A model generated the notes under the pieces. The model made no database searches. It was not told where the DNA came from and saw only the letters and a program-made list of their open reading frames with translations. A program made the translations under genes and the position numbers. From RZYP01 sp964386405 (lineage in GTDB: Bacteria; Bacillota; Negativicutes; Acidaminococcales; Acidaminococcaceae), in the NCBI GenBank assembly GCA_964386405.1, contig CAYLRW010000002.1:1-59209 (forward strand): a stretch of DNA of 59,209 nucleotides, written 5' to 3'. Below, one piece after another: positions 42,402 to 51,181 of this stretch (positions within the stretch are counted from its first letter, which is position 1; every line of letters begins with the position of its first letter).

Positions 42402-43262
42402 ATGAATGAAAAAGATTGGAAAGTTTTAGCATTACTTAAAGAGGAATTAAATATCAGCAAGGTTGCAAGACAACTTTATTTTTCGCAGCCGGCCTTAAGT
42501 GCAAGGATTAAATTAATTGAAAAAGAATTGGGATGCCAAATTATTGAACGGCATAGAACTGGAATAACTTTCACTGAGATGGGAGAAACAGTAACTTCCT
42601 ATGCTATTGAGGCACTTAAAAATCTGGAAAAATTGAAGGATAACTTAAATAATTCTTCTGGTGAATTAAGCGGTACTTTAAAAATTGGTTGTTCAAATTC
42701 TATCGCGGAGCTTTTTTTGCCCAAAATTTTCAAAAGTTTTAAATCCTTGTATCCTAAAATAGACTTGAGCGTGAATGCCGGTTTTAATGATAGTATATAT
42801 CAAGATTTATTATCATCTAAAATTCACATCGCACTCTTACGTGGTGATTATCCTTGGGATGGTATAAAAGTTTTTCTTTATGATGATCCTTTTTGCGTTG
42901 TTAATGCGACACCTTTTACTTTAGATGTTTTGCCAACTTTACCCGGCATATTTTTTTCTGCTGAAAAACAATTCAGTAATGAAGTGAACAATTGGTGGGT
43001 AAATACTTTTGATTGTGATCCTATTGTCTCCATGAATGTCAGTTCACTAAATGTAGGGCTACAGATGGTCGAAAATGGTTTAGGCTATTCTATCTTGACC
43101 TCCTCACGCTTACACGATAACCCGAATTTGCATTCAATGAATCTAGAACTCCATGGCAAAGTTTTAAAACGAGAAACTTGGATGTTTCTTTCAAAATCAG
43201 CCGAAAAGAATAATGCTGCGAAATGTTTTCTTAGTTATTTAGAAAATAATTACTTAAAATAG
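42402..43262 (+). CDS. LysR family transcriptional regulator
   Basis: 286 aa. N-terminal winged helix-turn-helix (ISKVARQLYFSQPALSARIK LIEKELG, about 15-50) then a periplasmic-binding-like effector domain (LKIGCSNSIAELFLPKIFKS). I choose the ATG at 42402, with AGGTG 6 bases upstream, over a GTG at 42393. It is divergently transcribed from the CoA-transferase gene, which is the likely target; the inducer may be that enzyme's substrate. Confidence 0.93.
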   Translation: MNEKDWKVLALLKEELNISKVARQLYFSQPALSARIKLIEKELGCQIIERHRTGITFTEMGETVTSYAIEALKNLEKLKDNLNNSSGELSGTLKIGCSNSIAELFLPKIFKSFKSLYPKIDLSVNAGFNDSIYQDLLSSKIHIALLRGDYPWDGIKVFLYDDPFCVVNATPFTLDVLPTLPGIFFSAEKQFSNEVNNWWVNTFDCDPIVSMNVSSLNVGLQMVENGLGYSILTSSRLHDNPNLHSMNLELHGKVLKRETWMFLSKSAEKNNAAKCFLSYLENNYLK

Positions 43263-43296
43263 CTGTTCACTTCATGAACAATATGTTTTAAAAAAT

Positions 43297-43340
43297 AAAA
43301 ACGTTACCCCATTATTAATTGAGGTAACGTTTTTTGTTGC
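43297..43340. terminator. Bidirectional terminator between LysR and phosphate permease genes
   Basis: AAAAACGTTACC and GGTAACGTTTTT form a 12-bp stem with a 14-base AT loop; T-runs follow on both strands. The two genes converge here. Confidence 0.9.
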
Positions 43341-43413
43341 GCTTGAATGAATATTATACGTTAAATTATTAAGAACATACATCTATAATTGACAATTAAA
43401 TTTAAATATTTTA

Positions 43414-44406
43414 TCAAAAAAACAATGTTGCTTTATAAATCAAAACACCAACAACAGCACTTAGTGGAATTGTCAAAACCCATGCCATAAGCATATTCTT
43501 GGCCACTGTCCAACGAACAGCTGTTACGCGCTTTGCTGAGCCAACGCCCATAATTGAGCCAGACACAACATGAGTTGTGCTTACCGGTAAATGAAAGAAG
43601 GTTGCCAAAGAAATAATGACAGATGAACTTAAATCTGCAGCAAAGCCACTCATGGGCACCATTCTAAAAATATTTGTTCCCATCGTCTTAATTATTTTTT
43701 TGCCACCTGCTGCTGTGCCACAGGCCATTGAAGCCGCACATGCAAATTTCACCCAGGTTGGTACATTAAAAGTATCAATAAAGCCACTGCTCAAAAGTGC
43801 CAATGTGATAATACCCATTGCCTTTTGCGCATCATTAGAGCCATGAGAAAAAGCCATTGCCGCTGCCGAAAGCAACTGCAATTTTTTAAACCCATGATTC
43901 AGCACATTGGGAGCAAAGCGACCAAAAAGCCATAATAAGATTACCATTATTAGATAGCCAATAATTAATGCAATGATTGGTGAAACGACCAAAGAAAGCA
44001 CTATCGTTTCTATACCCTTGATATTAAGCGCATCAAATCCTGATGCCGCTGCAACAGCACCAACAAGGCCACCGATTAAGGCATGTGAGGAGCTGCTTGG
44101 TATTCCATACCACCAAGTCAGTAAATTCCAAATAATTGCTGCGATCAAAGCCGCCAGTATCACATTGGCATTTACCATTGAAGCCGATTTAACAATATCA
44201 CCGCCGATAGTTTTAGCTACGCCGGTACTTAGAAGTGCTCCGCAAAAGTTTAGCACTGCCGATAACAGAATGGCAACTTTAGGACTTATTGCACGCGTTG
44301 ATACAGTTGTTGCAATTGCATTGGCTGTATCATGAAATCCATTAATAAAATCAAAAGCTAAGGCAAAAAAAATGACTAAAAGCATCATAATAGAGATATC
44401 AGGCAT
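43414..44406 (-). CDS. pit: PiT-type inorganic phosphate permease
   Basis: 330 aa, about ten membrane helices with the two family signatures: DFINGFHDTANAIATTVSTR near the N-terminus and AFSHGSNDAQKAMGIITLAL in the middle. The final part contains LPVSTTHVVSGSIMGVGSAK. Low-affinity phosphate (or metal phosphate) uptake driven by ion gradient. It overlaps the DUF47 gene by 8 bases, the usual pit partner arrangement. Confidence 0.95.
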   Translation of the reverse strand: MPDISIMMLLVIFFALAFDFINGFHDTANAIATTVSTRAISPKVAILLSAVLNFCGALLSTGVAKTIGGDIVKSASMVNANVILAALIAAIIWNLLTWWYGIPSSSSHALIGGLVGAVAAASGFDALNIKGIETIVLSLVVSPIIALIIGYLIMVILLWLFGRFAPNVLNHGFKKLQLLSAAAMAFSHGSNDAQKAMGIITLALLSSGFIDTFNVPTWVKFACAASMACGTAAGGKKIIKTMGTNIFRMVPMSGFAADLSSSVIISLATFFHLPVSTTHVVSGSIMGVGSAKRVTAVRWTVAKNMLMAWVLTIPLSAVVGVLIYKATLFF

Positions 44407-45028
44407 ATTTTAGTACAACCCTTTTCAGAGAATCGGCTAAATGCACACAACTATCCAACATCTTTTCCAGTTCAGTCATTATTTCTTTCCATTTCAAAAT
44501 TTCAATAGCATCTTTGGTATTGCCAAAAAGCATTACCATCTCATCGCGATAAAGTTCATTGCCAAAAGCTTCCAGCTTTTTTATTTTATTTGTGCGTGCC
44601 TCAATTTTTAAATAGTTATTTTTTAAATTCGGCACCTCTTTTATCGCCTTGCTTACCTGCTTTGCGCAATCGCGCAAATTCTTTGCCATAAGAATTATAC
44701 CTTCAGATGGATCTCCCGTATTGTACATATTGAGTTTATGTAAAAAGTCTTTCATAGAATTCATAATCTCATTTTGATTTTCAATCAAAACGTGGATATC
44801 TTCTCTATCAAGCGGTGCAATAAATGTCTTATGCAACTTACTTTCAGTTGCTTCGACAATTTTATCAGCTTTATTTCCAAGTTCTTCAATACTTGCTAAA
44901 GCCTCATCTCGTTCAATCTTACCAGTTACACTGTCAACAACAATATCTGCCGCTTCCACACAAAGTTCGGCATGATTTACCATAAATTCAAAAAATTTTT
45001 CTTCTTTAGGTTTGAGCCTAAAAGGCAT
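44399..45028 (-). CDS. DUF47 / PhoU-like protein, partner of Pit
   Basis: 209-aa all-helical protein of the DUF47 (PhoU-like) family, which usually accompanies PiT permeases and is thought to modulate phosphate entry. Motifs: MPFRLKPKEEKFFEF at the start, and GDPSEGIILMAKNLRDCA in the middle. I choose the ATG at 45028 with TGGAGG 8 bases upstream, over one seven codons earlier. It is the first gene of a two-gene operon with pit. Confidence 0.92.
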   Translation of the reverse strand: MPFRLKPKEEKFFEFMVNHAELCVEAADIVVDSVTGKIERDEALASIEELGNKADKIVEATESKLHKTFIAPLDREDIHVLIENQNEIMNSMKDFLHKLNMYNTGDPSEGIILMAKNLRDCAKQVSKAIKEVPNLKNNYLKIEARTNKIKKLEAFGNELYRDEMVMLFGNTKDAIEILKWKEIMTELEKMLDSCVHLADSLKRVVLKYA

Positions 45029-45271
45029 GCTTAACTTCCTCCACTTCACAGAAACGAATTTTAGCTCATGACAAACATGTAGTAATTATAACACAATGTT
45101 GATATGAAAATACAATAAGATTATTAAAAAAAGAAACAATTCGATAAACAAAAGTTTTAACATTTTATCTATTTTCTCAGCGAAATAAATTACTCACTCT
45201 GTCAATCATTTCTGGTTATCCATTTATGGAAGCAGCAATTGAGCGGCAAGCGGCTGGTGAAAAATTAGCTT

Positions 45272-46441
45272 TTAATCTACCAGAAGCGCTTGTACATCTT
45301 GTTTCATACTTTTAACTGCAATTTGAGAAGGAAAACCTATACGAAATAACATCTGTATTGTTTTCCCGCCTGCAAATTCATTGTTAATCCTATTATATTG
45401 TTGTTTCATTTCAGGATATTCTTCCAAAACCTGACTTGGTGGCTGTAAAGCCAGGCCCATATTATGTGCAGTAAGTATTAATCTGCTATATAACATGCCA
45501 GCCTTAATCTGTGATAAACGACTGTTATCCTCTGTCATAATCATTCCATATGCAGGCGTATGAGCTGCTGCAGTTTCAATGTTCTCCATAAAGACTTTCG
45601 CCGCATTTTTTTCATTATTGAGGAATGGCAAAACGGTAATTAATCCTTGTAAGATATACATTTTGATTTCACTATCACCTTGTCCATCAAGTGAAAATCC
45701 ATAACGGTATTTATTTTTTTCATACTCATTAACTCTTAATATATTTTTGTTCTCTTCATATATTCGCTGGATGCTGCTCTCTATTTCCGCACCATTCACA
45801 ATGTAATTGTTTAGTGATTTAACCTCTTCTTCATCTCGGTAAAAGCTCAATAATATGGCTTTATCGCTATTAGCTTTTTGCAGTTCACTAATTTCATTAT
45901 CCGCCAATTTTTCATCTTTATAAGGTCCTCTGTTAGTGTCTGGCAAAAATATATAATCATATATTGACAGATCACGCTTAAGGCTCTTTGCAATTTTAAT
46001 ACGTGCGACAGGTAAGCTCTTCATACTTTCAGTTAAATTACTTTCATCATAATTTCCATTAGGGAAAAACGCAAATTCAGTATGATATCCATTTTTTTCA
46101 CCGGCAATTTTGACATATTCCAAAAACGTTCCTTGCGAAATCATCGTTTGCCGCGCAAAAGGATCTACCTCTTTAGTTAAGCGGTTGGCATCTGCATATA
46201 AATAAAAAACATCTTTATCATATTCATCCAGTTTAATTTTCCAAGGTTGCATATTGTGTCCATTGGCAGCCAGCAAACCATGAGCAATAAGGACTATTCT
46301 GGGATCATCAAACTGTTGAGCGTAATCTTTTTGCCATGGTTTAAGATAATTTTTGGGAAGTAAAAAACCACTAAATGCAAGAAGAATAAACAACAATAAT
46401 AATACGATCCCAAAAACATATTTAATATTCATGATACTCAC
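45272..46441 (-). CDS. Acg-type nitroreductase-like protein with membrane anchor
   Basis: 389 aa. N-terminal hydrophobic helix (YVFGIVLLLLFILLAFSGFL). The rest matches the Acg/Rv2032 family of FMN-binding nitroreductase-like proteins: LIAHGLLAANGHNMQPWKIK, DANRLTKEVDPFARQTMISQ, and the late LILTAHNMGLALQPPSQVLE. Some members are thought to sequester flavin rather than catalyse. The start is GTG overlapping the preceding stop (GTGA), or an ATG three codons in. It is the second gene after the secreted 168-aa protein, and together they lie downstream of a MarR regulator gene. Confidence 0.8.
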   Translation of the reverse strand: MSIMNIKYVFGIVLLLLFILLAFSGFLLPKNYLKPWQKDYAQQFDDPRIVLIAHGLLAANGHNMQPWKIKLDEYDKDVFYLYADANRLTKEVDPFARQTMISQGTFLEYVKIAGEKNGYHTEFAFFPNGNYDESNLTESMKSLPVARIKIAKSLKRDLSIYDYIFLPDTNRGPYKDEKLADNEISELQKANSDKAILLSFYRDEEEVKSLNNYIVNGAEIESSIQRIYEENKNILRVNEYEKNKYRYGFSLDGQGDSEIKMYILQGLITVLPFLNNEKNAAKVFMENIETAAAHTPAYGMIMTEDNSRLSQIKAGMLYSRLILTAHNMGLALQPPSQVLEEYPEMKQQYNRINNEFAGGKTIQMLFRIGFPSQIAVKSMKQDVQALLVD

Positions 46442-46944
46442 ATATCCTCACTACTTTTCAGAACAACTTCAGTACCCGGTTCTACTGATATTTGTTTTCC
46501 TTTAAAGAAAACACCCATCAGTGAATATTGCACAAAAAAATTTGGTTTCTTGCCATATGCTTTGAGCACTCCTTCTACTGGAATAATTCTGCCGTCTTTA
46601 GCCATTACTTCTGAAAAGGTTATCTCAATATTGCCATCATGTTTCCATGCGGCAGCCTTATTCAACTTTGTAATTGTTCCAAAGACTTTGCTGTCTTTTG
46701 CAATTATCGTCCTGTTATCTATGATAACATCATCTTTTACTTTGAAAGCTACCCTTTCGCCCAGTTTATTTTCTTTTGTACTAATCTTATCAATTGACAC
46801 GACTTTAATTATATTTTTATCAAAAACCATTTCATTCGCTGCAACGTTTGCACCTTCATTTTTAGCTGGTAGTGCGAAAGCAACATTTATGGTAAACATT
46901 GATAAAATAAGAACAACTAACAAAACACTTAACTTTTTCAACAT
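46438..46944 (-). CDS. Secreted protein of unknown function in the MarR cluster
   Basis: 168 aa. Signal peptide (VLLVVLILSMFTINVAFA, cleavage near ALPA). The mature part is beta-rich and includes GERVAFKVKDDVIIDNRTII and AKDSKVFGTITKLNKA, which recalls TrbI-like envelope domains with 'stabilising loop' repeats, but I would not assign it. RBS AGGAGGTATTATT. It shares a start/stop overlap with the Acg-type gene, and the palindrome at 46978-46995 lies 34 bases upstream of its start. Confidence 0.75.
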   Translation of the reverse strand: MLKKLSVLLVVLILSMFTINVAFALPAKNEGANVAANEMVFDKNIIKVVSIDKISTKENKLGERVAFKVKDDVIIDNRTIIAKDSKVFGTITKLNKAAAWKHDGNIEITFSEVMAKDGRIIPVEGVLKAYGKKPNFFVQYSLMGVFFKGKQISVEPGTEVVLKSSEDM

Positions 46945-46977
46945 AATAATACCTCCTAAAATTTTTTGATTTATAAA

Positions 46978-46995
46978 TTAGTTTGTACTAACTAA
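46978..46995 (-). promoter_or_regulatory. Palindrome upstream of the secreted-protein gene
   Basis: TTAGTTTGTACTAACTAA: arms TTAGTT/AACTAA with a self-complementary GTAC centre. It contains GTACTAACTA, shared with the palindrome upstream of the MarR gene, so it is the likely second binding site of that regulator. Confidence 0.65.
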
Positions 46996-47011
46996 CTAAT
47001 TATTTAAAAAA

Positions 47012-47452
47012 TTATTTTATTTCCTTTACTATTTTTTCTAAAAGTCTTAAAAATAGTTGTTTTTCGTCTTCATCAAGACATTTGGTCATTTTATTGGCAA
47101 AATAATAATAGCCTTGGCTTTCCATCTTTAAAAGCTCTTTACCTTTTTCCGTTAAGTATAAGTTAAAAATTCTTAAATCTTCATCCGACTGTTTTTTATA
47201 AACTAAATTTCTAGCTATTAATCTGTTAACGATATCAGTCACGGTTGACTTTTGCACTTTAAACTTCTCAACAATTTGCTTAAAGGTTGGTGCCTCAAGT
47301 TCCTCAATAGCGTGAAGATAATGTAATTGAGTTATTGTTAAGTTAAATAAATCCTTACTGTCTGCGCTCTCTTTATAATTTCTAACCGATTGTCGCATAA
47401 ACTCAGACAAAACATTTATGTACTTTACAATATAAGTTTCCACATCTGCCAT
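47012..47452 (-). CDS. MarR family transcriptional regulator
   Basis: 146 aa with the winged helix-turn-helix FKQIVEKFKVQKSTVTDIVN RLIARNLVYKKQ (about residues 57-90) and the wing DEDLRIFNLYLTEKGKELL. Members usually act as repressors released by phenolic compounds or oxidants. Its stop lies 67 bases before the start of the secreted protein gene, so the three genes form one region, and two related palindromes flank it. Confidence 0.93.
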   Translation of the reverse strand: MADVETYIVKYINVLSEFMRQSVRNYKESADSKDLFNLTITQLHYLHAIEELEAPTFKQIVEKFKVQKSTVTDIVNRLIARNLVYKKQSDEDLRIFNLYLTEKGKELLKMESQGYYYFANKMTKCLDEDEKQLFLRLLEKIVKEIK

Positions 47453-47554
47453 TATATCCTAAACACCTCAATTCATCATTATTACTAAGAAATATTTTGA
47501 AGGGAACTGAATGAACCAAAATACTTTGCGGCTATCATCTCCAAACACAACACA

Positions 47555-47584
47555 ATATAGTTGGTTCGTACGTACTAACTATAT
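47555..47584 (-). promoter_or_regulatory. Palindrome upstream of the MarR gene
   Basis: 30-bp inverted repeat with perfect arms ATATAGTT / AACTATAT and a near-symmetric centre GGTTCGTACGTACT. The shared 10-mer GTACTAACTA also occurs in the second palindrome at 46978. It lies about 105 bases before the MarR start, consistent with autoregulation. Confidence 0.7.
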
Positions 47585-47644
47585 TTAAGCACTTTTTGTT
47601 CAACTTGTAAATAGTTTCTTATAAACAAAAACTTTTTATTAAAA

Positions 47645-47681
47645 ATGCAAGCCTCAGTAAAAGACCACTTGAGGCTTGCAT
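47645..47681 (-). terminator. Terminator after the oxidase Fe-S subunit gene
   Basis: Minus strand ATGCAAGCCTCA and TGAGGCTTGCAT form a 12-bp stem with a 13-base loop, then TTTTTAAT. It ends the glcD-glcF unit 14 bases after the stop. Confidence 0.9.
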
Positions 47682-47694
47682 GATAATTAAACGA

Positions 47695-48792
47695 TCATAA
47701 AATTTCGCTGATATGAAGAGCTTTAAACTTGCCGCCACTTTTTTCAGCTGCTCTCTTGAGTTGCTTTAAGCAATTATAACATTCAGTCGTTACAATAGCT
47801 GCGCCACTCTTTTCTATGTTCTGACATTTTTTCTCCAACAAGGCATCCGATGTTTCCGGATAATCGCTCGGGAAGAAGCAAGGCCCGCCACAGCACACAT
47901 CAGCGCCAGACATCTCAACATAATCACCGGCTGTTTTCAGAAGTTCACGAGGCTCCTTTTTAATACCTTGATTTCTGCCCAAGTGACACGGATCATGATA
48001 GGTTATCTGTTCCTCGTGTTTTTCTGGCGAATAGCCAATTTTGGCTAAATACTCGGATAATGAAAATACCTTTTTGCTAAAGGCAACTGCCCGTTCACTC
48101 CATTCCGGATCATTTGCCAGATATGATGCGACTTTTTTCAGCGTATCGCTGCAACAAGCACAGTCAGAAACAATGGTATCAACATCTTCAAAAAGTTGGA
48201 TGTTTTGTTTAGCATCTTCGATAAAAAGGTCCACATGACCGCGAGTTAGAGCAGGCAGGCCACAGCATTCGTTGTTAATCAATTCAACTTCGGCTACGCG
48301 ACTTAAAAGTTCTACTGTTTTAACTGCAGTATCAATTGCATCAAGTCGTGCCTGACAGCCAAAGAAATAAGCTACTTTACGTTCATTTTCTATTTCTGGT
48401 CCTTCTATTTCTGCACAGCGTTCACACAATGCGTCAAAAGCTTCATTCATTATTTCTTTTTCTTCAGCAGAGTAATCGAAAGGTTTATTGGATAAATGAA
48501 CTAATTTTTGTCTGGTTTTCAACATTACTTCAGGTACTTTAACTTTGCTGGCGCAAACATCCATACAGGCACCGCAAAGCAAGCAATAATCAACTGCTTC
48601 CAAAATATCCTCTTCAGGAGCAACACCGCCTTTAGTAAGAGCACGAGCTGCATTTACCATACCGCGTGCGCCACAGGCCTCACGGCTATTTACAGCAAAA
48701 ACAGGACAAACCAACAAGCAATTACCGCAACGATCACACTTACTGGCTATTTCATGAATTTCCTTGAGCAATTCTGTGTTTTTATCAGTCAT
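47695..48792 (-). CDS. Glycolate/lactate oxidase-type iron-sulfur subunit
   Basis: 365 aa. Two 4Fe-4S ferredoxin motifs (KCDRCGNCLLVCPVF and CLLCGACMDVCASKV) followed by two CCG domains (ECCGLPALTRG and ADVCCGGPCFFPSD), the GlcF/LutA-like architecture that passes electrons from a flavoprotein to the chain. It overlaps the preceding FAD gene by 8 bases. Partner and substrate must be taken together; D-lactate, glycolate or D-2-hydroxyacids are all compatible. Confidence 0.92.
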   Translation of the reverse strand: MTDKNTELLKEIHEIASKCDRCGNCLLVCPVFAVNSREACGARGMVNAARALTKGGVAPEEDILEAVDYCLLCGACMDVCASKVKVPEVMLKTRQKLVHLSNKPFDYSAEEKEIMNEAFDALCERCAEIEGPEIENERKVAYFFGCQARLDAIDTAVKTVELLSRVAEVELINNECCGLPALTRGHVDLFIEDAKQNIQLFEDVDTIVSDCACCSDTLKKVASYLANDPEWSERAVAFSKKVFSLSEYLAKIGYSPEKHEEQITYHDPCHLGRNQGIKKEPRELLKTAGDYVEMSGADVCCGGPCFFPSDYPETSDALLEKKCQNIEKSGAAIVTTECYNCLKQLKRAAEKSGGKFKALHISEIL

Positions 48793-50197
48793 GGATAGCT
48801 TCCTCCTCCGGCCATACTTTGCCTGGGTTAAGTATTCCTTTTGGGTCCAGCGCTTTTTTGATTGATTTCAAAACATCTACACCCGCTTCACCCAACGCAT
48901 CTTTCAAATAATTTTGTTTGGTTATGCCAATGCCATGTTCACCTGAAAGTGTGCCGCCTAATTCAAGCGTAGCTGCAAAAACTTCATCAACTGCCTTATG
49001 TACAACTTTTGCCTGTTCAGGATCTGACATATCACAAAGAATCGATGGATGCAAATTGCCATCACCGGCATGACCATAAACTGCAAAATCAAGATTATAT
49101 TTATTGACGATCGTACGAATGCGTCTGACAATTTCAGGGAACTCATTGCGTGGCACTGAAATATCTTCGCTTACGCGATCTGGAGCCAAAGCGCCGACAG
49201 CAGGGCTCAAGGCACGTCTGATAGCCCAAAGGTCATCAGCTTCCTGAGCCGTTTTAGCGATGCGCAGCTCAACTACACCATTCACATTCGCTATTTTCTC
49301 AATTTGTTCTGCTTGTTTTTTTATTTCGTATTCTTCTGAGCCATCTACTTCAGTTACTATGCACGCTTGAACTGTATCTGGGAAATCGAATTTGCGATTT
49401 TTCGCTATGGCTTTAAGGCATGTCCTGTCCATCAATTCAGCCGAGGCAGGCACAATACCTGCTTGCAGCATTTGGTGAATCGTGTCACAAGCACCATCCA
49501 ATGTTGGGAACATCAATAGAAGCGTATTGCGGAATTTAGGCATAGGTATAAGACGAAGGATCGCCTTAGTTACAATACCCAAGGTGCCCTCTGAGCCTAC
49601 TATCAGCTGGGTCATATTATAGCCCGTTACATTTTTAATTGATTTACCGCCGGTCTTTATGATTCTTCCGTCAGCAAGTACTACTTCCAAACCCATAACG
49701 AAATTATGTGTTACGCCATATTTAACAGCACGCATACCGCCTGCATCTTCAGCAATATTGCCGCCAATTGTCGAAAACTTGAAACTTGCCGGGTCTGGAG
49801 GATAAAACAGGCCCTTTTGCGCGCAAAGATTGTAGATATCACCGGTACGCACTCCTGCCTCAACAGTAATCATCATATTTTTTTGATCTAATTCTATAAC
49901 TGAAGTCATGCGGTCAAGGCAAAGCACAATGCCCCCTTTAAGAGGAATTGAACCGCCGGTACGACCGCTTGCAGTTCCACGTGCAGTTACAGGTATAGCA
50001 TTTGCATAAGCGATTTTCATCACTTCTGCAACTTCCTCTGTAGTACGCGGCCTTACAACCAAATCAGGCATACTGGCTGGAAACAACGGCACGAAAGATG
50101 AATCGTATGAGTAACCAAAACGATCCAAATCTGAATCCAAGGTATGCTCTTTGCCAACAATATTGCGGATTTTTTGAACAACTTCTTGTGTTATCAT
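48785..50197 (-). CDS. FAD-linked oxidase, GlcD/D-lactate dehydrogenase type
   Basis: 470 aa. FAD-binding PCMH domain (PDLVVRPRTTEEVAEVMKIA; VTARGTASGRTGGSIPL; IGGNIAEDAGGMRAVKYG) then an FAD-oxidase C-terminal domain with YGHAGDGNLHPSILCD and SGEHGIGITKQNYL. It oxidises a D-2-hydroxy acid; glycolate, D-lactate and D-2-hydroxyglutarate are all plausible. In a glutamate-fermenting anaerobe the last would be attractive, but the sequence does not decide. I choose the ATG at 50197, with TGGAGG 6 bases upstream. Confidence 0.92.
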   Translation of the reverse strand: MITQEVVQKIRNIVGKEHTLDSDLDRFGYSYDSSFVPLFPASMPDLVVRPRTTEEVAEVMKIAYANAIPVTARGTASGRTGGSIPLKGGIVLCLDRMTSVIELDQKNMMITVEAGVRTGDIYNLCAQKGLFYPPDPASFKFSTIGGNIAEDAGGMRAVKYGVTHNFVMGLEVVLADGRIIKTGGKSIKNVTGYNMTQLIVGSEGTLGIVTKAILRLIPMPKFRNTLLLMFPTLDGACDTIHQMLQAGIVPASAELMDRTCLKAIAKNRKFDFPDTVQACIVTEVDGSEEYEIKKQAEQIEKIANVNGVVELRIAKTAQEADDLWAIRRALSPAVGALAPDRVSEDISVPRNEFPEIVRRIRTIVNKYNLDFAVYGHAGDGNLHPSILCDMSDPEQAKVVHKAVDEVFAATLELGGTLSGEHGIGITKQNYLKDALGEAGVDVLKSIKKALDPKGILNPGKVWPEEEAIHD

Positions 50198-50276
50198 TGC
50201 GAGCCTCCAATAGTTTAATTTACCTAGCTTTGATAATAACAAAAAACATCATAATTATAAATAGAAAGATTAAAAA

Positions 50277-50309
50277 ATATTCTGATTCAGTAACTATTAT
50301 TCAGAATAT
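50277..50309 (-). terminator. Terminator at the end of the zinc uptake operon
   Basis: Minus strand ATATTCTGA and TCAGAATAT form a 9-bp stem with a 15-base loop, followed by TTTTTTAATC, 20 bases after the znuB stop. Confidence 0.8.
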
Positions 50310-50329
50310 ACGGCTTAAGTTTTCTACTC

Positions 50330-51181
50330 TTAAGATAGAAACCGATGCCTTAGTGTAAATGTCAGAAAAAATAGTGCGGAAGCAAAAAGAACAATTGTTG
50401 CTCCTGTTGCTGTATTCCAATAATATGACATTATTAATCCGGCAATTCCTGATAGTAAAGCAATAAAAATAGAAAAGAAATGATACTGCCTAACATTATT
50501 ACTTATATTACGAGCGGCAGCCGCCGGAAGTACAAGCATGGAATTAATAATCAGCAGTCCAACCCATTGAATGCTGATAGCAACTACTATTGCCAATGCG
50601 GCTGAAAACAGCATTTCGCTCATCAAAGTATCAACACCTCTACTTGCAGCAAGTGAAGGATTTATACTAACAATAAGGATCCTATTAAATATAAAGACCC
50701 ATAAGCAAATAATGACCAAAAAAACCGTCAGAATCATCATAATATCTTCTTGGCTTATACTTAGTAAATCTCCAATAAGGTAAGAAGAATACTTTGCAAA
50801 GCTTCCACTATGCGACATTATTATTAATCCTAATGCAATCGCAAATGAAGAAAAAACTCCAATTATGGTATCGTTCGAAGCCGTTGATCGGTGTTTAATA
50901 AATGTAATAATGCCTGCAAAAACTATAGAAAACAAAATTATTGCTGTCAATGGTTTAATAAAACCAAGCAATGTGCCCAAGGCTATGCCAGTAAAAGCTC
51001 CATGCCCTAACGAATCAGAGAAGAAAGCCATACGATTATTAACTACCATCGTCCCCAGAAGTCCAAAAAGTGGCATAACCAAAATTATTGCCAAAAAGGC
51101 ATTTTTCATAAATGTATGGGCCACCCACGGAAATGGCAAAATGAAATCAACTAATCCATACCAACCGTCTAACACGAACAT
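50330..51181 (-). CDS. znuB: Zinc ABC transporter permease
   Basis: 283 aa, eight or so hydrophobic helices of the ABC-3 family (ZnuB/MntB): FFSDSLGHGAFTGIALGTLL, INSMLVLPAAAARNIS and the C-terminal helix FLSFTLRHR. Permease of a metal importer. It overlaps znuC by 13 bases, so translation is coupled. Zinc is inferred from the binding protein and the adjacent Fur-family gene rather than from this permease itself. Confidence 0.93.
   Translation of the reverse strand: MFVLDGWYGLVDFILPFPWVAHTFMKNAFLAIILVMPLFGLLGTMVVNNRMAFFSDSLGHGAFTGIALGTLLGFIKPLTAIILFSIVFAGIITFIKHRSTASNDTIIGVFSSFAIALGLIIMSHSGSFAKYSSYLIGDLLSISQEDIMMILTVFLVIICLWVFIFNRILIVSINPSLAASRGVDTLMSEMLFSAALAIVVAISIQWVGLLIINSMLVLPAAAARNISNNVRQYHFFSIFIALLSGIAGLIMSYYWNTATGATIVLFASALFFLTFTLRHRFLS

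Noticed and set aside
45226..45313. Short plus-strand frame (29 codons) in the 45,029-45,271 gap, running into the Acg-type gene
   Set aside because: Too short, no ribosome-binding site, and the resemblance to any family is not convincing; probably chance.
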